In this document: positions 52,724 through 62,622 of the stretch, one piece after another
How the letters are laid out: each line of letters begins with the position of its first letter
Position numbering within the stretch: the stretch's first letter is position 1
NCBI RefSeq assembly: GCF_000813005.1
Contig: NZ_JSYP01000017.1
Location: forward strand, 25,007 to 89,006
Reading direction: 5' to 3'
DNA: 64,000 bases
Origin: Flavobacterium sp. KMS
GTDB taxonomy: Bacteria; Bacteroidota; Bacteroidia; Flavobacteriales; Flavobacteriaceae
Notes under the pieces: model-generated
The model's input: only the letters and a program-made list of their open reading frames with translations
The model's database searches: none
What the model was told of the DNA's origin: nothing
Translations under genes and position numbers: made by a program

Positions 52724-55700
52724 ATGAAAAAATTAATTTACATCTTGACCTTATTCCTGACGGTTGTTGGGTATTCGCAAGAAACTCGAACAATTACAGG
52801 AAAGGTAATTGATTACCAAGACAAATTACCAATTCCGGGTGCAACAGTATATGTTGAAAATAGCTCGGTATCTAATAGTACAAATCAAAAAAGCGTTATC
52901 GAAAGCGCTAGTATCGGTACTATCACAGATTTTGACGGTAATTTTGAATTAAAAATATCAAGCAACACTACAAGTGTACGCGTAACCTTTATGGGATACC
53001 AATCGTATACTATTAATGTTACAGCTCAAAAAAGCTATAATATTTCTTTAAAACCAGACTTAAGCGAACTTAAAGAGGTTGTTGTAACCGGATACCAAAA
53101 AATTGAAAAAAGAAAATTGACTTCGGCTGTAGCCAAAGTTAATATGGCTGATATTCAACAAGCAGGTGTTGCAAGTTTAGATCAATTATTAGTAGGTCAG
53201 GTTGCAGGTGTAGCAGTTACTCAAGCTACTGGTGCTCCTGGTGCTATTGCAAAAATTAGAGTTCGTGGTACAGCATCACTTTCTGGCTCACAAGATCCAT
53301 TATGGGTATTAGATGGTTTACCATTAGAAAGCAATGATGTTCCTAAAAACTTTGATAAAGACAATATCGACGAATTAAATAACTTTTCAATCGCTGGATT
53401 AAACCCTGACGATATTAAAGATATTACCATATTAAAAGATGCCGCTGCTACCGCAATTTACGGAGCAAGAGCCGCAAATGGAGTAATTGTTGTTACTACC
53501 AAAAAAGGTAAAAAAGGGAGCATGAAAGTAAATTTCATAGCAAATACCTTTGTTACTATGAAACCTGATTTTGCAAAATTAAACCTTTTAGATGCTTCAC
53601 AAAAAGTAGATTTTGAACTAGGATTAGCAAGCAGATCAGACTTAACTTATAGAGACTCTGGCGGAGAAATTTCTCGTATACTAAATCAGTCTAATGAATT
53701 AGGGGCTTATAGAACGGGAGGTTTTTCGGCGTTGTCTTCAGCTACACAAAACTCTATTAACAAATTAAGAAACAGTAATACAAACTGGGGGGATTTATTA
53801 TACCAAAGTGCTGTAAATACACAATATGGTTTAAGTTTCTCTGGTGGAGGCGAAAAATCAGATTATTACTTCTCTTTAGGAGCTTATAACGAGCAAGGTG
53901 CTACAGTAGGAACTGGTTACGACAGATATAATCTTACTTTAAAGAACAACTTTGAGGTTACTGATAAATTAAACATTGGCGTTGGGTTATTTGGTTCTGA
54001 AAGTAAAACAAAATCATACATAACAGATACAGATGGTTTTACAAATCCATCTAATTACTCAAGAACAGTAAATCCGTATTTAACACCATATAATGCAGAT
54101 GGATCTTATAAATATGACAAAGATATTAGTGGTTATTCTGATGTTTACGTACCCTTTAACTTTATTGAAGAAAGAGAAAACTCTTCTTACGAGTTAAAGA
54201 ACAGAGCGATTAAAGCTATTCTTGATATAGATTACAGAATTACAAAAGGCTTAAAAGCAAGCACTCAGGTTGGTTTACAATTTGACAATACATCTAGTGA
54301 GAAATTTGCTGATAAAAACACCTACTTTACTAGAAAAGAAAGAGAGAAAACGTTAAGATTTAATAATGGTAAGCCTGCTTATTTTCTTCCAGAAGGTGGA
54401 ATTATCCAAAACACAAATACTGACTTTTTCCAATACAACTGGAAAACGATGTTAAACTACTCTACTGTTTTCAATGAAAAACATGAGTTGGAAGTTATGG
54501 TAGGAAGCGAATTGAGAAGAAATTACAACACTAGTATTGCAACCAAAGCATTTGGATACGATCCTAAAACATTAACTTCAATTCAGATAATTTTCCCTAC
54601 CGCCGATCTAGCAGACGAACCTGTTTATAGAGGCTATAAAAAATCTAAGAATGAAAATGCATTTGCATCCTTTTTTGCAACAGCATCTTATACCTATGAC
54701 AGAAAATATACATTCTTCGGAAGTGTTCGTTATGATGGTTCTGACTTATTTGGTGTAGATCCAAAATACAAATACTTACCACTTTGGGCAGCTTCTGCTT
54801 CTTGGTTAGTATCTGAAGAAGAATTCTTAAAAGGTAATGAGACTTTATCTAACTTAAGATTACGTGCTTCTTACGGATTGCAAGGAAATATAGACAAAGG
54901 AACATCACCATTTGTAGTAGGAGAATATAAAACTGAAACTATTTTGCCAGGACAAACTGAGCCAAGTATTGCGATATTAAGTCCTCCAAATGATAAATTA
55001 AGATGGGAAAAAACGGAAAATACCAATTTAGGTATGGATCTGGGTTTATTCAATAACCGTATTAGTATAGTTACCGATGTATATGGAAGAAAAAGTAGTG
55101 ATTTAATTGGAGTTCAATCACTTGCTGTTGAAAACGGATTTGAGTACACTACCTTAAACTGGGCACAAGTAACTAATAAAGGATTTGAGATTGCATTGGC
55201 TACAAAAAATATTGATCGTCCTAATTTTAAATGGACCACTAATATTAATTTCTCACACAATAAGAGCAATGTTGATCGTATGCAAATAAGAGAAAACACT
55301 TATACTCCATCAATAGAAGGATACCCGGTAAGAGCAGTATTTGCCTTAAAAACAAATGGAATGGATGAGAATGGATACCCTTTGTTTGTAAATAAAAATG
55401 GTGAAACGGTTAATACTCAAACATTCTTTCAGTTAAGCGATGCTTTAGCTGATGTTATACCTGGGTTGTTCGTACAAACTAAACTTAATGCTACAGAAAT
55501 AAGAGATTTATTTACTTATGCTGGAGATTTAGATCCTAAGTATACTGGTGGTCTAACTAATACTTTCAAAATTCATGATTTTGATATTACAATTGCTACT
55601 ACTTTTAATATTAAGCAAACAGTTGTAGAAACACCTGCATACAATGGAGCAACGGTTGATCGTGGACGAAACTTCACTACTGATATTCTAAATGCATGGT

Positions 55701-56062
55701 CTCCTACTAATACTGGATCAAACTTGCCAGGAATTGTAGGGAATGATACTGGTACTGGTGACTCTTGGATGGCTTACAAGTGGTATGCTGAAGGTAATCC
55801 GATAAATACCAATAAATATTTGGACACTTGGGTACATGAAATGAGTTATATGCGATTAAGCAGTTTACGTTTTGGATATACTTTGCCTAAAAAAGCAATA
55901 GAAAAAATGTTTTTTGATAGTCTAAGATTCAGTATTGAAGGACGAAACTTATTTGTTATCAGCTCTGATTATAAAGGATATTTTGATCCGGAGACTTTTG
56001 GAAACATCTATGCTCAGCCTATTCCTAAATCAATAACATTAGGATGTAACATAACTTTTTAA
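52724..56062 (+). CDS. SusC/RagA-family TonB-linked outer-membrane transporter
   Basis: A 1112-residue TonB-dependent importer of oligosaccharides or peptides. A signal peptide (to about 19) and a carboxypeptidase-regulatory-like domain (about 25-110, ITGKVIDYQDKLPIPGATVY) are followed by the SusC hallmark LKEVVVTGYQKIEKRKLTSA near 125. The plug has RVRGTASLSGSQDPLWVLDG and GARAANGVIVVTTKKG. The long barrel ends KSITLGCNITF. Its SusD partner follows after 10 bases. The two work as a pair: SusD is a lid lipoprotein over the SusC channel. Protease upstream and LytTR regulator downstream suggest a peptide or protein-derived substrate. Confidence 0.95.
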   Translation: MKKLIYILTLFLTVVGYSQETRTITGKVIDYQDKLPIPGATVYVENSSVSNSTNQKSVIESASIGTITDFDGNFELKISSNTTSVRVTFMGYQSYTINVTAQKSYNISLKPDLSELKEVVVTGYQKIEKRKLTSAVAKVNMADIQQAGVASLDQLLVGQVAGVAVTQATGAPGAIAKIRVRGTASLSGSQDPLWVLDGLPLESNDVPKNFDKDNIDELNNFSIAGLNPDDIKDITILKDAAATAIYGARAANGVIVVTTKKGKKGSMKVNFIANTFVTMKPDFAKLNLLDASQKVDFELGLASRSDLTYRDSGGEISRILNQSNELGAYRTGGFSALSSATQNSINKLRNSNTNWGDLLYQSAVNTQYGLSFSGGGEKSDYYFSLGAYNEQGATVGTGYDRYNLTLKNNFEVTDKLNIGVGLFGSESKTKSYITDTDGFTNPSNYSRTVNPYLTPYNADGSYKYDKDISGYSDVYVPFNFIEERENSSYELKNRAIKAILDIDYRITKGLKASTQVGLQFDNTSSEKFADKNTYFTRKEREKTLRFNNGKPAYFLPEGGIIQNTNTDFFQYNWKTMLNYSTVFNEKHELEVMVGSELRRNYNTSIATKAFGYDPKTLTSIQIIFPTADLADEPVYRGYKKSKNENAFASFFATASYTYDRKYTFFGSVRYDGSDLFGVDPKYKYLPLWAASASWLVSEEEFLKGNETLSNLRLRASYGLQGNIDKGTSPFVVGEYKTETILPGQTEPSIAILSPPNDKLRWEKTENTNLGMDLGLFNNRISIVTDVYGRKSSDLIGVQSLAVENGFEYTTLNWAQVTNKGFEIALATKNIDRPNFKWTTNINFSHNKSNVDRMQIRENTYTPSIEGYPVRAVFALKTNGMDENGYPLFVNKNGETVNTQTFFQLSDALADVIPGLFVQTKLNATEIRDLFTYAGDLDPKYTGGLTNTFKIHDFDITIATTFNIKQTVVETPAYNGATVDRGRNFTTDILNAWSPTNTGSNLPGIVGNDTGTGDSWMAYKWYAEGNPINTNKYLDTWVHEMSYMRLSSLRFGYTLPKKAIEKMFFDSLRFSIEGRNLFVISSDYKGYFDPETFGNIYAQPIPKSITLGCNITF

Positions 56063-56072
56063 TTAATTTAAG

Positions 56073-57392
56073 ATGAAAAACATATCAAAATACCTATTCC
56101 TTTTTGTAGCTGCGATAGTAGCTACAAGCTGCGATGATTACCTGGATGTAAAACCATCAGGAAAAGTAATTCCTGAAACACTTGCTGATTTTAGAGCTGT
56201 TCTTACTAAAGGATACGCTGTTTTTCCTACGCATAAATCACTAACTGCTTTAAGAGGAGACGAAATGCTTCTTGATGAAGGAACCAATGATTTGGTATTC
56301 TACAAAGATAACTATATATGGAATGATGCAAATCCGGATCCTATTGCTACAAGATTTCAATATGCTGGATTATACAATTGTATTTTTTATACCAATGTAA
56401 TTATTAACGAAGCTAGTACTAAACTTGATGGATCGGCAGAAAAAAATCAGTTGGTTGGAGAAGCATACGCCTTAAGAGCTCTTGCTTACTTTGATTTAGT
56501 TAACCTATTTGCAAAACAATATGATCCAGCAACTGCTAGTTCTGAGAGAGGTGTTCCATTAGCATTAGAAATAGATTTAGAACAAGCTTATATACCACAA
56601 AGTGTAGAAGTTATTTACGGTCAAATCATATCGGATAAAGAAGAGGCTAAAAAATGGCTTAACTTAGATACACAGGCTAAAGGACTAAACTATCGTTTTT
56701 CTAAAGCTGCATTATACACAATGGAATCTCGTATTTACTTGTTCCAAAAACAATGGGCTCAAGCTATACAAGCAGCAGACAAAGCAATGACTATTAACAA
56801 TTCGTTAGTTGACTTAAACGTTACTCCTATTTTGCCAAACAATTATGATACAAAGGAATCGATAATGGCTCTTGAAAATACGTTTGAGAATAAATTAAAA
56901 AGATCTGCTTATCCAACTCCAACCTTAATAAATGCATATGACAAAGTAAATGACTTGCGTTATAAATTGTATTTTAAAGTAAGTGGAAGCGGATTTATAT
57001 TTTTAAAAGGTGGTGAGATATACCAAAAAAATACATTTAGAACTTCTGAATTGTATTTGACAAAAGCAGAAGCTTCTGTACAATTAAATGATCTTGCAAC
57101 GGCAAGAACAACTATATTAAATTTCATTAAGAACCGATATAATACCACAGGTTACGCTCAATTGAGCACAAAGATTAGTGCTATGAACCAAACAGAACTT
57201 CTTGATTTTGTATATCAGGAAAGACAACGTGAGTTTGCCATTGAAGGGCACCGTTGGTTTGATTTAAGAAGAACTACTCAAAAACAAATCGAACATACAC
57301 TGAGTAACAAGACCTATACTTTGATCAAAAATGATCCGAGATATACGTTGCCTTTCCCATTAGATGCACGATTAAACAATCCAGAATTGTAA
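56073..57392 (+). CDS. SusD/RagB-family substrate-binding outer-membrane lipoprotein
   Basis: A 439-residue surface lipoprotein. The signal ends in the lipobox VATSC with Cys20, followed by DDYLDVKPSGKVIPET, the usual SusD beginning. Helical TPR-like repeats are visible (ALRALAYFDLVNLFAKQYDP near 130, FSKAALYTMESRIYLFQKQW near 215). Its C-terminal block is YQERQREFAIEGHRWFDLRR, the family's most conserved region. It starts 10 bases after susC, and a strong terminator follows at 57401. A typical SusD pair with the preceding gene, acting in substrate capture at the cell surface. Confidence 0.94.
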   Translation: MKNISKYLFLFVAAIVATSCDDYLDVKPSGKVIPETLADFRAVLTKGYAVFPTHKSLTALRGDEMLLDEGTNDLVFYKDNYIWNDANPDPIATRFQYAGLYNCIFYTNVIINEASTKLDGSAEKNQLVGEAYALRALAYFDLVNLFAKQYDPATASSERGVPLALEIDLEQAYIPQSVEVIYGQIISDKEEAKKWLNLDTQAKGLNYRFSKAALYTMESRIYLFQKQWAQAIQAADKAMTINNSLVDLNVTPILPNNYDTKESIMALENTFENKLKRSAYPTPTLINAYDKVNDLRYKLYFKVSGSGFIFLKGGEIYQKNTFRTSELYLTKAEASVQLNDLATARTTILNFIKNRYNTTGYAQLSTKISAMNQTELLDFVYQERQREFAIEGHRWFDLRRTTQKQIEHTLSNKTYTLIKNDPRYTLPFPLDARLNNPEL

Positions 57393-57400
57393 TTTAAATT

Positions 57401-57429
57401 AGCTCCGTTTTTAACGGAGCTTTTTTTTT
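57401..57429 (+). terminator. Terminator after susD
   Basis: A perfect 9-bp stem (AGCTCCGTT / AACGGAGCT) with a 3-base loop is followed by a run of nine T, 9 bases after the susD stop. The downstream LytTR gene is therefore expressed from its own promoter, or by read-through. Confidence 0.9.
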
Positions 57430-57436
57430 AACTTTG
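57429..57436 (+). promoter_or_regulatory. Candidate -7 element of the LytTR gene
   Basis: TAACTTTG matches TAnnTTTG exactly and overlaps the end of the susD terminator. It would give a leader of about 12 bases before the ATG at 57455. The leader contains AAGGAGA at 57447-57453, a true Shine-Dalgarno-like sequence, which is rare in this window. Confidence 0.45.
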
Positions 57437-57454
57437 CAAAAAAAAAAAGGAGAA

Positions 57455-58213
57455 ATGAAAATAGTCATTATTGAAGACGAATATCTTGCTTCAAGCTATC
57501 TGAAATCTATTCTGGAACAGCAAAGTATTATTACTATAAGTGAAGTAACTTTATTGAAATCAGTAAAAGATGCAGTAGCTTTTTTTGAGAAAAATACCGT
57601 TGATCTTGCTTTTATGGATATTCATTTAGGTGACGGAAAAAGCCTTGATATCTTTGAAAAAACTACTATTTCATGTCCCGTTATTTTTATAACAGCTTAC
57701 GATTCTTACGCTGTTAAAGTTTTTAAACATTTTACTATAGATTACCTTCTTAAGCCATACGAAGAAGAAGAATTATTAGAAGCGCTATCGAAATATAAAA
57801 ACATAAAGGAAACATTTAATCCCAACCCTATTGTTGAATCGCTTGTTACAATTGAAAACCAAACTAACATTCAGCACCACTTTTTGGTAAATCACAGAGA
57901 TAAACTTATATCTATAAACGATAGAACAATCTCCTATTTTTACGCTACAGGAAAACATCTTTTTATTTATACAAATTCAGGCAATAGCTATTTTTATAAT
58001 AGCAATCTTAAGGATCTTATAAACAAACTAGACCCTACTCTTTTCTTTAAAGTAAATCGAAAATATATTTTTAATCGAAATCATATTCAGGAAATTGTTA
58101 AGCATTCTAGTCAGAAAATAGAGTTGTTATTAAACATTTCTATTCCCGATACCGATCCGATTATTTTGAGCAAAAAAGAAATTAGTAATTTCAAAAACTG
58201 GCTTGATTCGTGA
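57455..58213 (+). CDS. LytTR-family response regulator
   Basis: A 252-residue response regulator. MKIVIIEDEYLASSYLKSIL opens the receiver domain (Glu7, Asp8), the phospho-acceptor is Asp55 (LAFMDIHLGDG), and a Lys lies in YLLKPYEEEELLEAL. The C-terminal ~100 residues form a LytTR DNA-binding domain (HFLVNHRDKLISINDRTISY, then FFKVNRKYIFNRNHIQEIVK). The start is the ATG at 57455 with AAGGAGA before it; the frame continues 7 codons upstream to a TTG, but those overlap the promoter element. It is the natural partner for the LytS-like kinase at 48432, and the two flank the protease and SusCD genes. It probably controls them. Confidence 0.93.
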   Translation: MKIVIIEDEYLASSYLKSILEQQSIITISEVTLLKSVKDAVAFFEKNTVDLAFMDIHLGDGKSLDIFEKTTISCPVIFITAYDSYAVKVFKHFTIDYLLKPYEEEELLEALSKYKNIKETFNPNPIVESLVTIENQTNIQHHFLVNHRDKLISINDRTISYFYATGKHLFIYTNSGNSYFYNSNLKDLINKLDPTLFFKVNRKYIFNRNHIQEIVKHSSQKIELLLNISIPDTDPIILSKKEISNFKNWLDS

Positions 58214-58620
58214 CTTATTAAGTTACAAAGGTTCTGAGAGACTAAGGTTCTAAGACTGTGTACTTATATTGAGTACTTATATTGAGTACTTTTTTTTGCA
58301 ACGAATTTACACAAATAAAAAATCTGCTAAATCTGCAGAATCTGCGTGCTTCTTTTTTTTGCCACAGATTAAAGAATTAAAATGATTCCAAAACTTTGAT
58401 CCTTTGCGAACTCTGCGGTTAATTCTCCACAATCTTGTCTCCCTGACGCAGGAAGGGTCTCCACAAGAAACTAACACAAACTATTCCCAAATTATCGAGC
58501 TACTCGTGATTCTTCGACTCCGCTCAGAATGACAACATCGGGGAGAAACTTTGCTCCCGACGCTTCGGGATTGCGTAATCCTTTGCGAACTCTGCGGTTA
58601 ATTTTCGCAAAAGACAATCA
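58214..58620. repeat. Spacer with tandem TGAGTACTTATAT and TTTGCGGTTAA-type repeats
   Basis: The first 85 bases contain tandem GAGTACTTATATT phrases ending in a self-complementary AGTACT pair at 58272-58290 and a T-run (likely terminator of the LytTR gene). The rest is filled with the spacer-repeat family. A 26-base stretch ending TGCGGTTAATT is perfectly repeated at 58399-58424 and 58578-58603. A GC-rich hairpin (CCCGACGCTTCGGGA) lies near 58556. No gene. Confidence 0.65.
58272..58297 (+). terminator. Possible terminator of the LytTR gene
   Basis: AGTACT (58272-58277) and AGTACT (58285-58290) can pair with a 7-base loop and are followed by a T-run, 59 bases after the stop. The stem is short, so support is modest. 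Confidence 0.45.
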
Positions 58621-61020
58621 CTACCTTGCTCTGCTGTTTTCCGTTTGTTCCAGTTCTTTTTTCTTGTAATCCGTTTTTTTGGAGTTTCCAAAACTATACG
58701 TTGCAACAAGCTTATAGTAATTTGTCGTGTATGTTCTATGATAATAAATCTCAGTTTGTCCTACAGTATAATTTCCAGAAGCATAAAATCCTTTAAAAAT
58801 ATCATTGGCAGAAAAGTTCAATTTTAAGGCATTATTTAAAAAATTTCTTTCGATTCCCAATGTTACTATCGAGCGACTATTTTCATCTCCCAATCCGTAG
58901 CTTTTATCACCCAGATACCAGGCAAGCAATTGAATTTTAAACACATCAGGAATAGTAAATGTATTATTTGTATAGAGATAAATTTGTGGTTTTGTTGCGC
59001 CTAATGTAAATGAATAAGTGTTGTCTACAGATTTTGTGTAACTCATACTCACGGTATTGGTAGAACTCCACCATTTGCTTGTAAATGATCTTGAAATCGA
59101 TGCAAAATAACTATTTTCTTTATCTAAATTCAATGATCTTAAAATATAGCTATTGGGATTAATACCGCGTAAAGCTGCTCCAGATATAGGATCGACTTTG
59201 TACGTGTATCCTATTTTAAAATCATACTTTTTATACATTGCTCCTATTTCAAAAGCATAGATTTTTTCTGGTTTAAGATTAGGATTTCCTTCGATAGTTG
59301 TAAATGGGTCCTGGTAAACAACATACGGATTGAGCGCCTGATATCTTGGTCTTGTTATTCTTGAAACATAAGAAGCATGCAACTTCAGATCATCAGAAAG
59401 AGGCATATTCAATAATACATTAGGAAAAATATCGGCATAACTTTTCCTGAATTTCTGATTCCCGCCTGCAGTTGTATTTAATTCATAATTGGTCCATTCG
59501 CCTCGAGCGCCCAAAGAATAATTAAACTTTTTTCCTAGAGAACTACTGTAATTTATATACGCAGCTCCAATTTTTTCTTCATATTTAAAATCACTCGAAA
59601 GGTCTTCATCAAATACAAATTCAGGATTTTTATCATCAGCAATCAAAAAATCAGAACTTGTTTTGATTGTTGCATAACTTACTTTGGCGCCAGCTTCTAA
59701 CTTTGTACTTTCATTTATTTTTTTTGCGTAATCTGCCTGAGTGTTTATAATATTGATGGTATTATCAGCATTATTTTTTAAATATCTCTCTGTATTAAAG
59801 CTGTTAACCAAACCATTTTCATCTATAAGATCTCTTGTAAAACCGTTGTAATTAGAAAATTGTGTACCAACAAACAACGATGAGCCTTTATCATCTGTAA
59901 TTGTATTATAATTTAAGTTTACAAACTGATTGAGTCTAACATCATTTCTGTCAACATCTGTAGCATAAAAACTATTGCTATTGTTGGTTGCAATCGAATT
60001 TCTATTGGCTACTACTCCACCCAAATCATTAATATTCCCACTATATTCCAACGAAATATAATTTGATTCGGAGAAAGTATATTGTAGTCCAAATCCAAAG
60101 TTAGAATAGTTATTAAATCTACGCCTCCAATCTGTAGTCAGCTCTGATTTCATAAATTCGGTAGGATCAGGTCTTGTTCTGGTTGTATATAACAGTTCTC
60201 TGTTTTTACCTAATTGCAGTCCATAATTACCAATAATAGAAACTTTTCCTTTATTGTAATTAAAATCTAGCAGTGTATTTGTACTTGTTCCTCCAAATTC
60301 CGAAACTGTAATCTGTTGGCTTGCCGTTCCCATAACTCCACTCTCAAAGTTTTTCTTAGTAATGATATTAATTACTGCTTTTCCTTCGGCATCATACTTA
60401 GATGATGGATTAGAAATAACTTCAATCTTGGCAATTTGCGAAACAGGAATTGCTGCAAAACGTTCGTTACTAATTAAAATTCCGTTTAAATAAATAATAG
60501 CTTCTCCTTTTCCTAACACACTAATTTGTCCTTCGGAAACAATTACATTTGGAACTCTGCCCAATAATTCATTTACCGAACTACTGGTAGAAAGCAAAGT
60601 ATTAGCTACGCTAACCTCAAGTGTTCCATTAGATCCATATTTTAGTAATGAAGCTTGATTTTTTATAACAACTTCATTTAACTGATTGTTGTTTCCATTA
60701 ACGAGTATTGTACCCAAATTTATATTTTCTTTTCCCTCGAAAGTAATATGCTGGAATTTGTCGGCAAATTCTACAGAAGTAAGTTTTATCAATACTTCTT
60801 TTTGATTGATATCTAATAATTGAAAAGTACCATCTAAAAAATCCTGCTGTTTAATTAAAATAGAATCACGAACAGACAACAATGAAATATTTCCCATCAT
60901 GGGTTCGTTGCTATGATTAGTAACTTTTCCTGACAGAAATTGTATCGATTGTGCTTTTACAGTTATAGATGATATAAATAAACAATAGATGTAAATGAAA
61001 ACTAAGATTAGAATTCTCAT
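58621..61020 (-). CDS. Outer-membrane beta-barrel receptor-like protein (PF14905 type)
   Basis: A 799-residue outer-membrane protein with signal peptide (to about 24, ending TVKAQS), a carboxypeptidase-regulatory-like domain (about 28-105, FLSGKVTNHSNEPMMGNISL), a short plug-like segment (SSSVNELLGRVPNVIVSEGQ, then SVLGKGEAIIYLNGILISNE and KIEVISNPSSKYDAEGKAVI) and a barrel of the outer-membrane beta-barrel family 3 group. The end VATYSFGNSKKTDYKKKELE is not the usual terminal Phe; a charged tail follows. Such proteins are often found with an AraC regulator and are induced by unknown compounds. It lies 382 bases after the membrane AraC gene on the same strand. The ligand is unknown. Confidence 0.87.
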   Translation of the reverse strand: MRILILVFIYIYCLFISSITVKAQSIQFLSGKVTNHSNEPMMGNISLLSVRDSILIKQQDFLDGTFQLLDINQKEVLIKLTSVEFADKFQHITFEGKENINLGTILVNGNNNQLNEVVIKNQASLLKYGSNGTLEVSVANTLLSTSSSVNELLGRVPNVIVSEGQISVLGKGEAIIYLNGILISNERFAAIPVSQIAKIEVISNPSSKYDAEGKAVINIITKKNFESGVMGTASQQITVSEFGGTSTNTLLDFNYNKGKVSIIGNYGLQLGKNRELLYTTRTRPDPTEFMKSELTTDWRRRFNNYSNFGFGLQYTFSESNYISLEYSGNINDLGGVVANRNSIATNNSNSFYATDVDRNDVRLNQFVNLNYNTITDDKGSSLFVGTQFSNYNGFTRDLIDENGLVNSFNTERYLKNNADNTINIINTQADYAKKINESTKLEAGAKVSYATIKTSSDFLIADDKNPEFVFDEDLSSDFKYEEKIGAAYINYSSSLGKKFNYSLGARGEWTNYELNTTAGGNQKFRKSYADIFPNVLLNMPLSDDLKLHASYVSRITRPRYQALNPYVVYQDPFTTIEGNPNLKPEKIYAFEIGAMYKKYDFKIGYTYKVDPISGAALRGINPNSYILRSLNLDKENSYFASISRSFTSKWWSSTNTVSMSYTKSVDNTYSFTLGATKPQIYLYTNNTFTIPDVFKIQLLAWYLGDKSYGLGDENSRSIVTLGIERNFLNNALKLNFSANDIFKGFYASGNYTVGQTEIYYHRTYTTNYYKLVATYSFGNSKKTDYKKKELEQTENSRAR

Positions 61021-61402
61021 AAAATTTAACGATTAAGATTTGACTTTTTATTAATACAAAAGTCTATCGTAAATCGCGGTATGAGGTCGTTCAAAGAGAA
61101 ATCAGGAGTACGGATTTATAAATCTACACTCTGTTTATTGAACCTAACCAGGTTGATCTTTCAGTAATCCTGCACTTTCAATATTAAAATCATACTCATA
61201 AGGTTTATCCCGAAGCACAATGTCATTAAGTTAAGCTCTTTTGATCTAATTGTGGTTAATTATTTTCGCGCAAAGACGCAAAAGCGCAAAGGTTTTAGGC
61301 GTAAACTTGGCGGCTTTGCGTGAGATTTATTCGATACAGTATTGTAGCCGTTTTTCTTAACTTAATGGCATTACCTGAAGCGTCAAACTAAAAGGAAAAA
61401 AA
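61021..61402. other. Spacer between OMP and AraC genes, holding an inverted-repeat element
   Basis: Contains the inverted-repeat element at 61219-61372. The rest (61021-61218) is AT-rich with no clear promoter and no small gene. Confidence 0.5.
61219..61372. repeat. Inverted-repeat-bounded intergenic element
   Basis: AATGTCATTAAGTTAAG (61219-61235) and CTTAACTTAATGGCATT (61356-61372) are inverted repeats with 16 of 17 matches. The 120 bases between contain TTTGCG/CGCAAAG phrases (61270-61320), the spacer-repeat family. AATGTCATTAA recurs at 62707-62717. Confidence 0.65.
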
Positions 61403-62464
61403 TTAAACTAATGAAGCTTGTAACTGATAATTTAAAGGTGTCGTTCCTGTATGCTTTTTAAAAGCCACAAAGAAGGTTGATTTAGAATTAAATCCTACAT
61501 CATAACCAACAGATTCTAAGGTTAGTTTATTGTTAGAAGTTATGATTTTGCACGCTTCGTTTATCCTAAATTCATTAACGTAACTGGTAAAATTCTTTCC
61601 AACGTTGTTATTTAAAAACTGAGATAATTGGTGGCTTGAAATAGTAACTTCTTTGGATAAATCTTGTAATGTAAGATTTGGGTTTTTATATAATTCTTTT
61701 TCAACCATTACATTCTCTAATTTTTGCAACAAGATTGTTTCTTCGGCTGAATCAATTTTCTTTCCTGAATACTTTGGAGAATTAAGCAAGAATAAATCGT
61801 CTGTTTTTTTTCGGTATAAAAGAATAGAAATTATCATATACAGAATAAAAGAAAAAATTATAGAACCACTTAAATAAGAAACAAATGGTGCATTAATCAA
61901 TGCCAGAAAATAGAAGGCAAAAAGTAAGGTATTACCAAGGTAAATCATACCAAACCACATTTCGGCTGGATTTGCTTTTTGTTTTCTGCTTACAATCTTT
62001 TTTAATACTTCTTTAATTGTAAAACCTGCAAAAACAATATACACAAACCACTGAATATAAATAAGTTCTACAAAATAATCCCGCCAAAGTTGAGGGTAAA
62101 CACTATACGGAAACAGTATTCCAACAGTAATAATAAGTATTGCCCAGAAAATAAGGGTCAGTTTCCAGGATTTGGGCATTACATTAATTTCCTTAACCGA
62201 AGCTTTCATGAAATAATATAAAAACGGACCTATAAAAAAACAAGCCGAAAGACCAATTTGAAGATAGGTTTTAGGTAACGTTGGATCAAAATATATAAAT
62301 ACAGATTTAGCAATTCTAATACTTAACGCTAGTAAAAGTGCGCCTAGAAAATAATTTCCGAAGTATCTTTTCTTTGTAAAAAAGAAGAAATAAATACCCA
62401 GAATAATTCCGTTGAAAGCCCCCAAAGCACTAAAAAAGAATAAAAGTTCTTTGCTAGTATCCAT
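61403..62464 (-). CDS. AraC-family regulator with N-terminal membrane domain
   Basis: A 353-residue protein with about seven hydrophobic helices in the first 220 residues (FFFSALGAFNGIILGIYFFF, FFIGPFLYYFMKASVKEI, TLIFWAILIITVGILFPYSV and others), and a C-terminal AraC-type DNA-binding domain with LTLQDLSKEVTISSHQLSQF and NNVGKNFTSYVNEFRINEAC plus VGYDVGFNSKSTFFVAFKKH. Such membrane-anchored AraC proteins sense envelope or extracellular signals. It precedes the beta-barrel protein gene on the same strand and may control it. Signal unknown. Confidence 0.9.
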   Translation of the reverse strand: MDTSKELLFFFSALGAFNGIILGIYFFFFTKKRYFGNYFLGALLLALSIRIAKSVFIYFDPTLPKTYLQIGLSACFFIGPFLYYFMKASVKEINVMPKSWKLTLIFWAILIITVGILFPYSVYPQLWRDYFVELIYIQWFVYIVFAGFTIKEVLKKIVSRKQKANPAEMWFGMIYLGNTLLFAFYFLALINAPFVSYLSGSIIFSFILYMIISILLYRKKTDDLFLLNSPKYSGKKIDSAEETILLQKLENVMVEKELYKNPNLTLQDLSKEVTISSHQLSQFLNNNVGKNFTSYVNEFRINEACKIITSNNKLTLESVGYDVGFNSKSTFFVAFKKHTGTTPLNYQLQASLV

Positions 62465-62622
62465 AATATATTTTCGTTTTATAAATAGTTATTCTGCAAA
62501 CAAAGCTAAAAAAAAGATTGATGTATGCTTCAAATAAATTGTTTAAAAAATACTATAATTCTTAATTAAGCAAAACTTACTTTTATAGTATAGTTAAATC
62601 TTTTATGTAAAGTTCATAAAAA

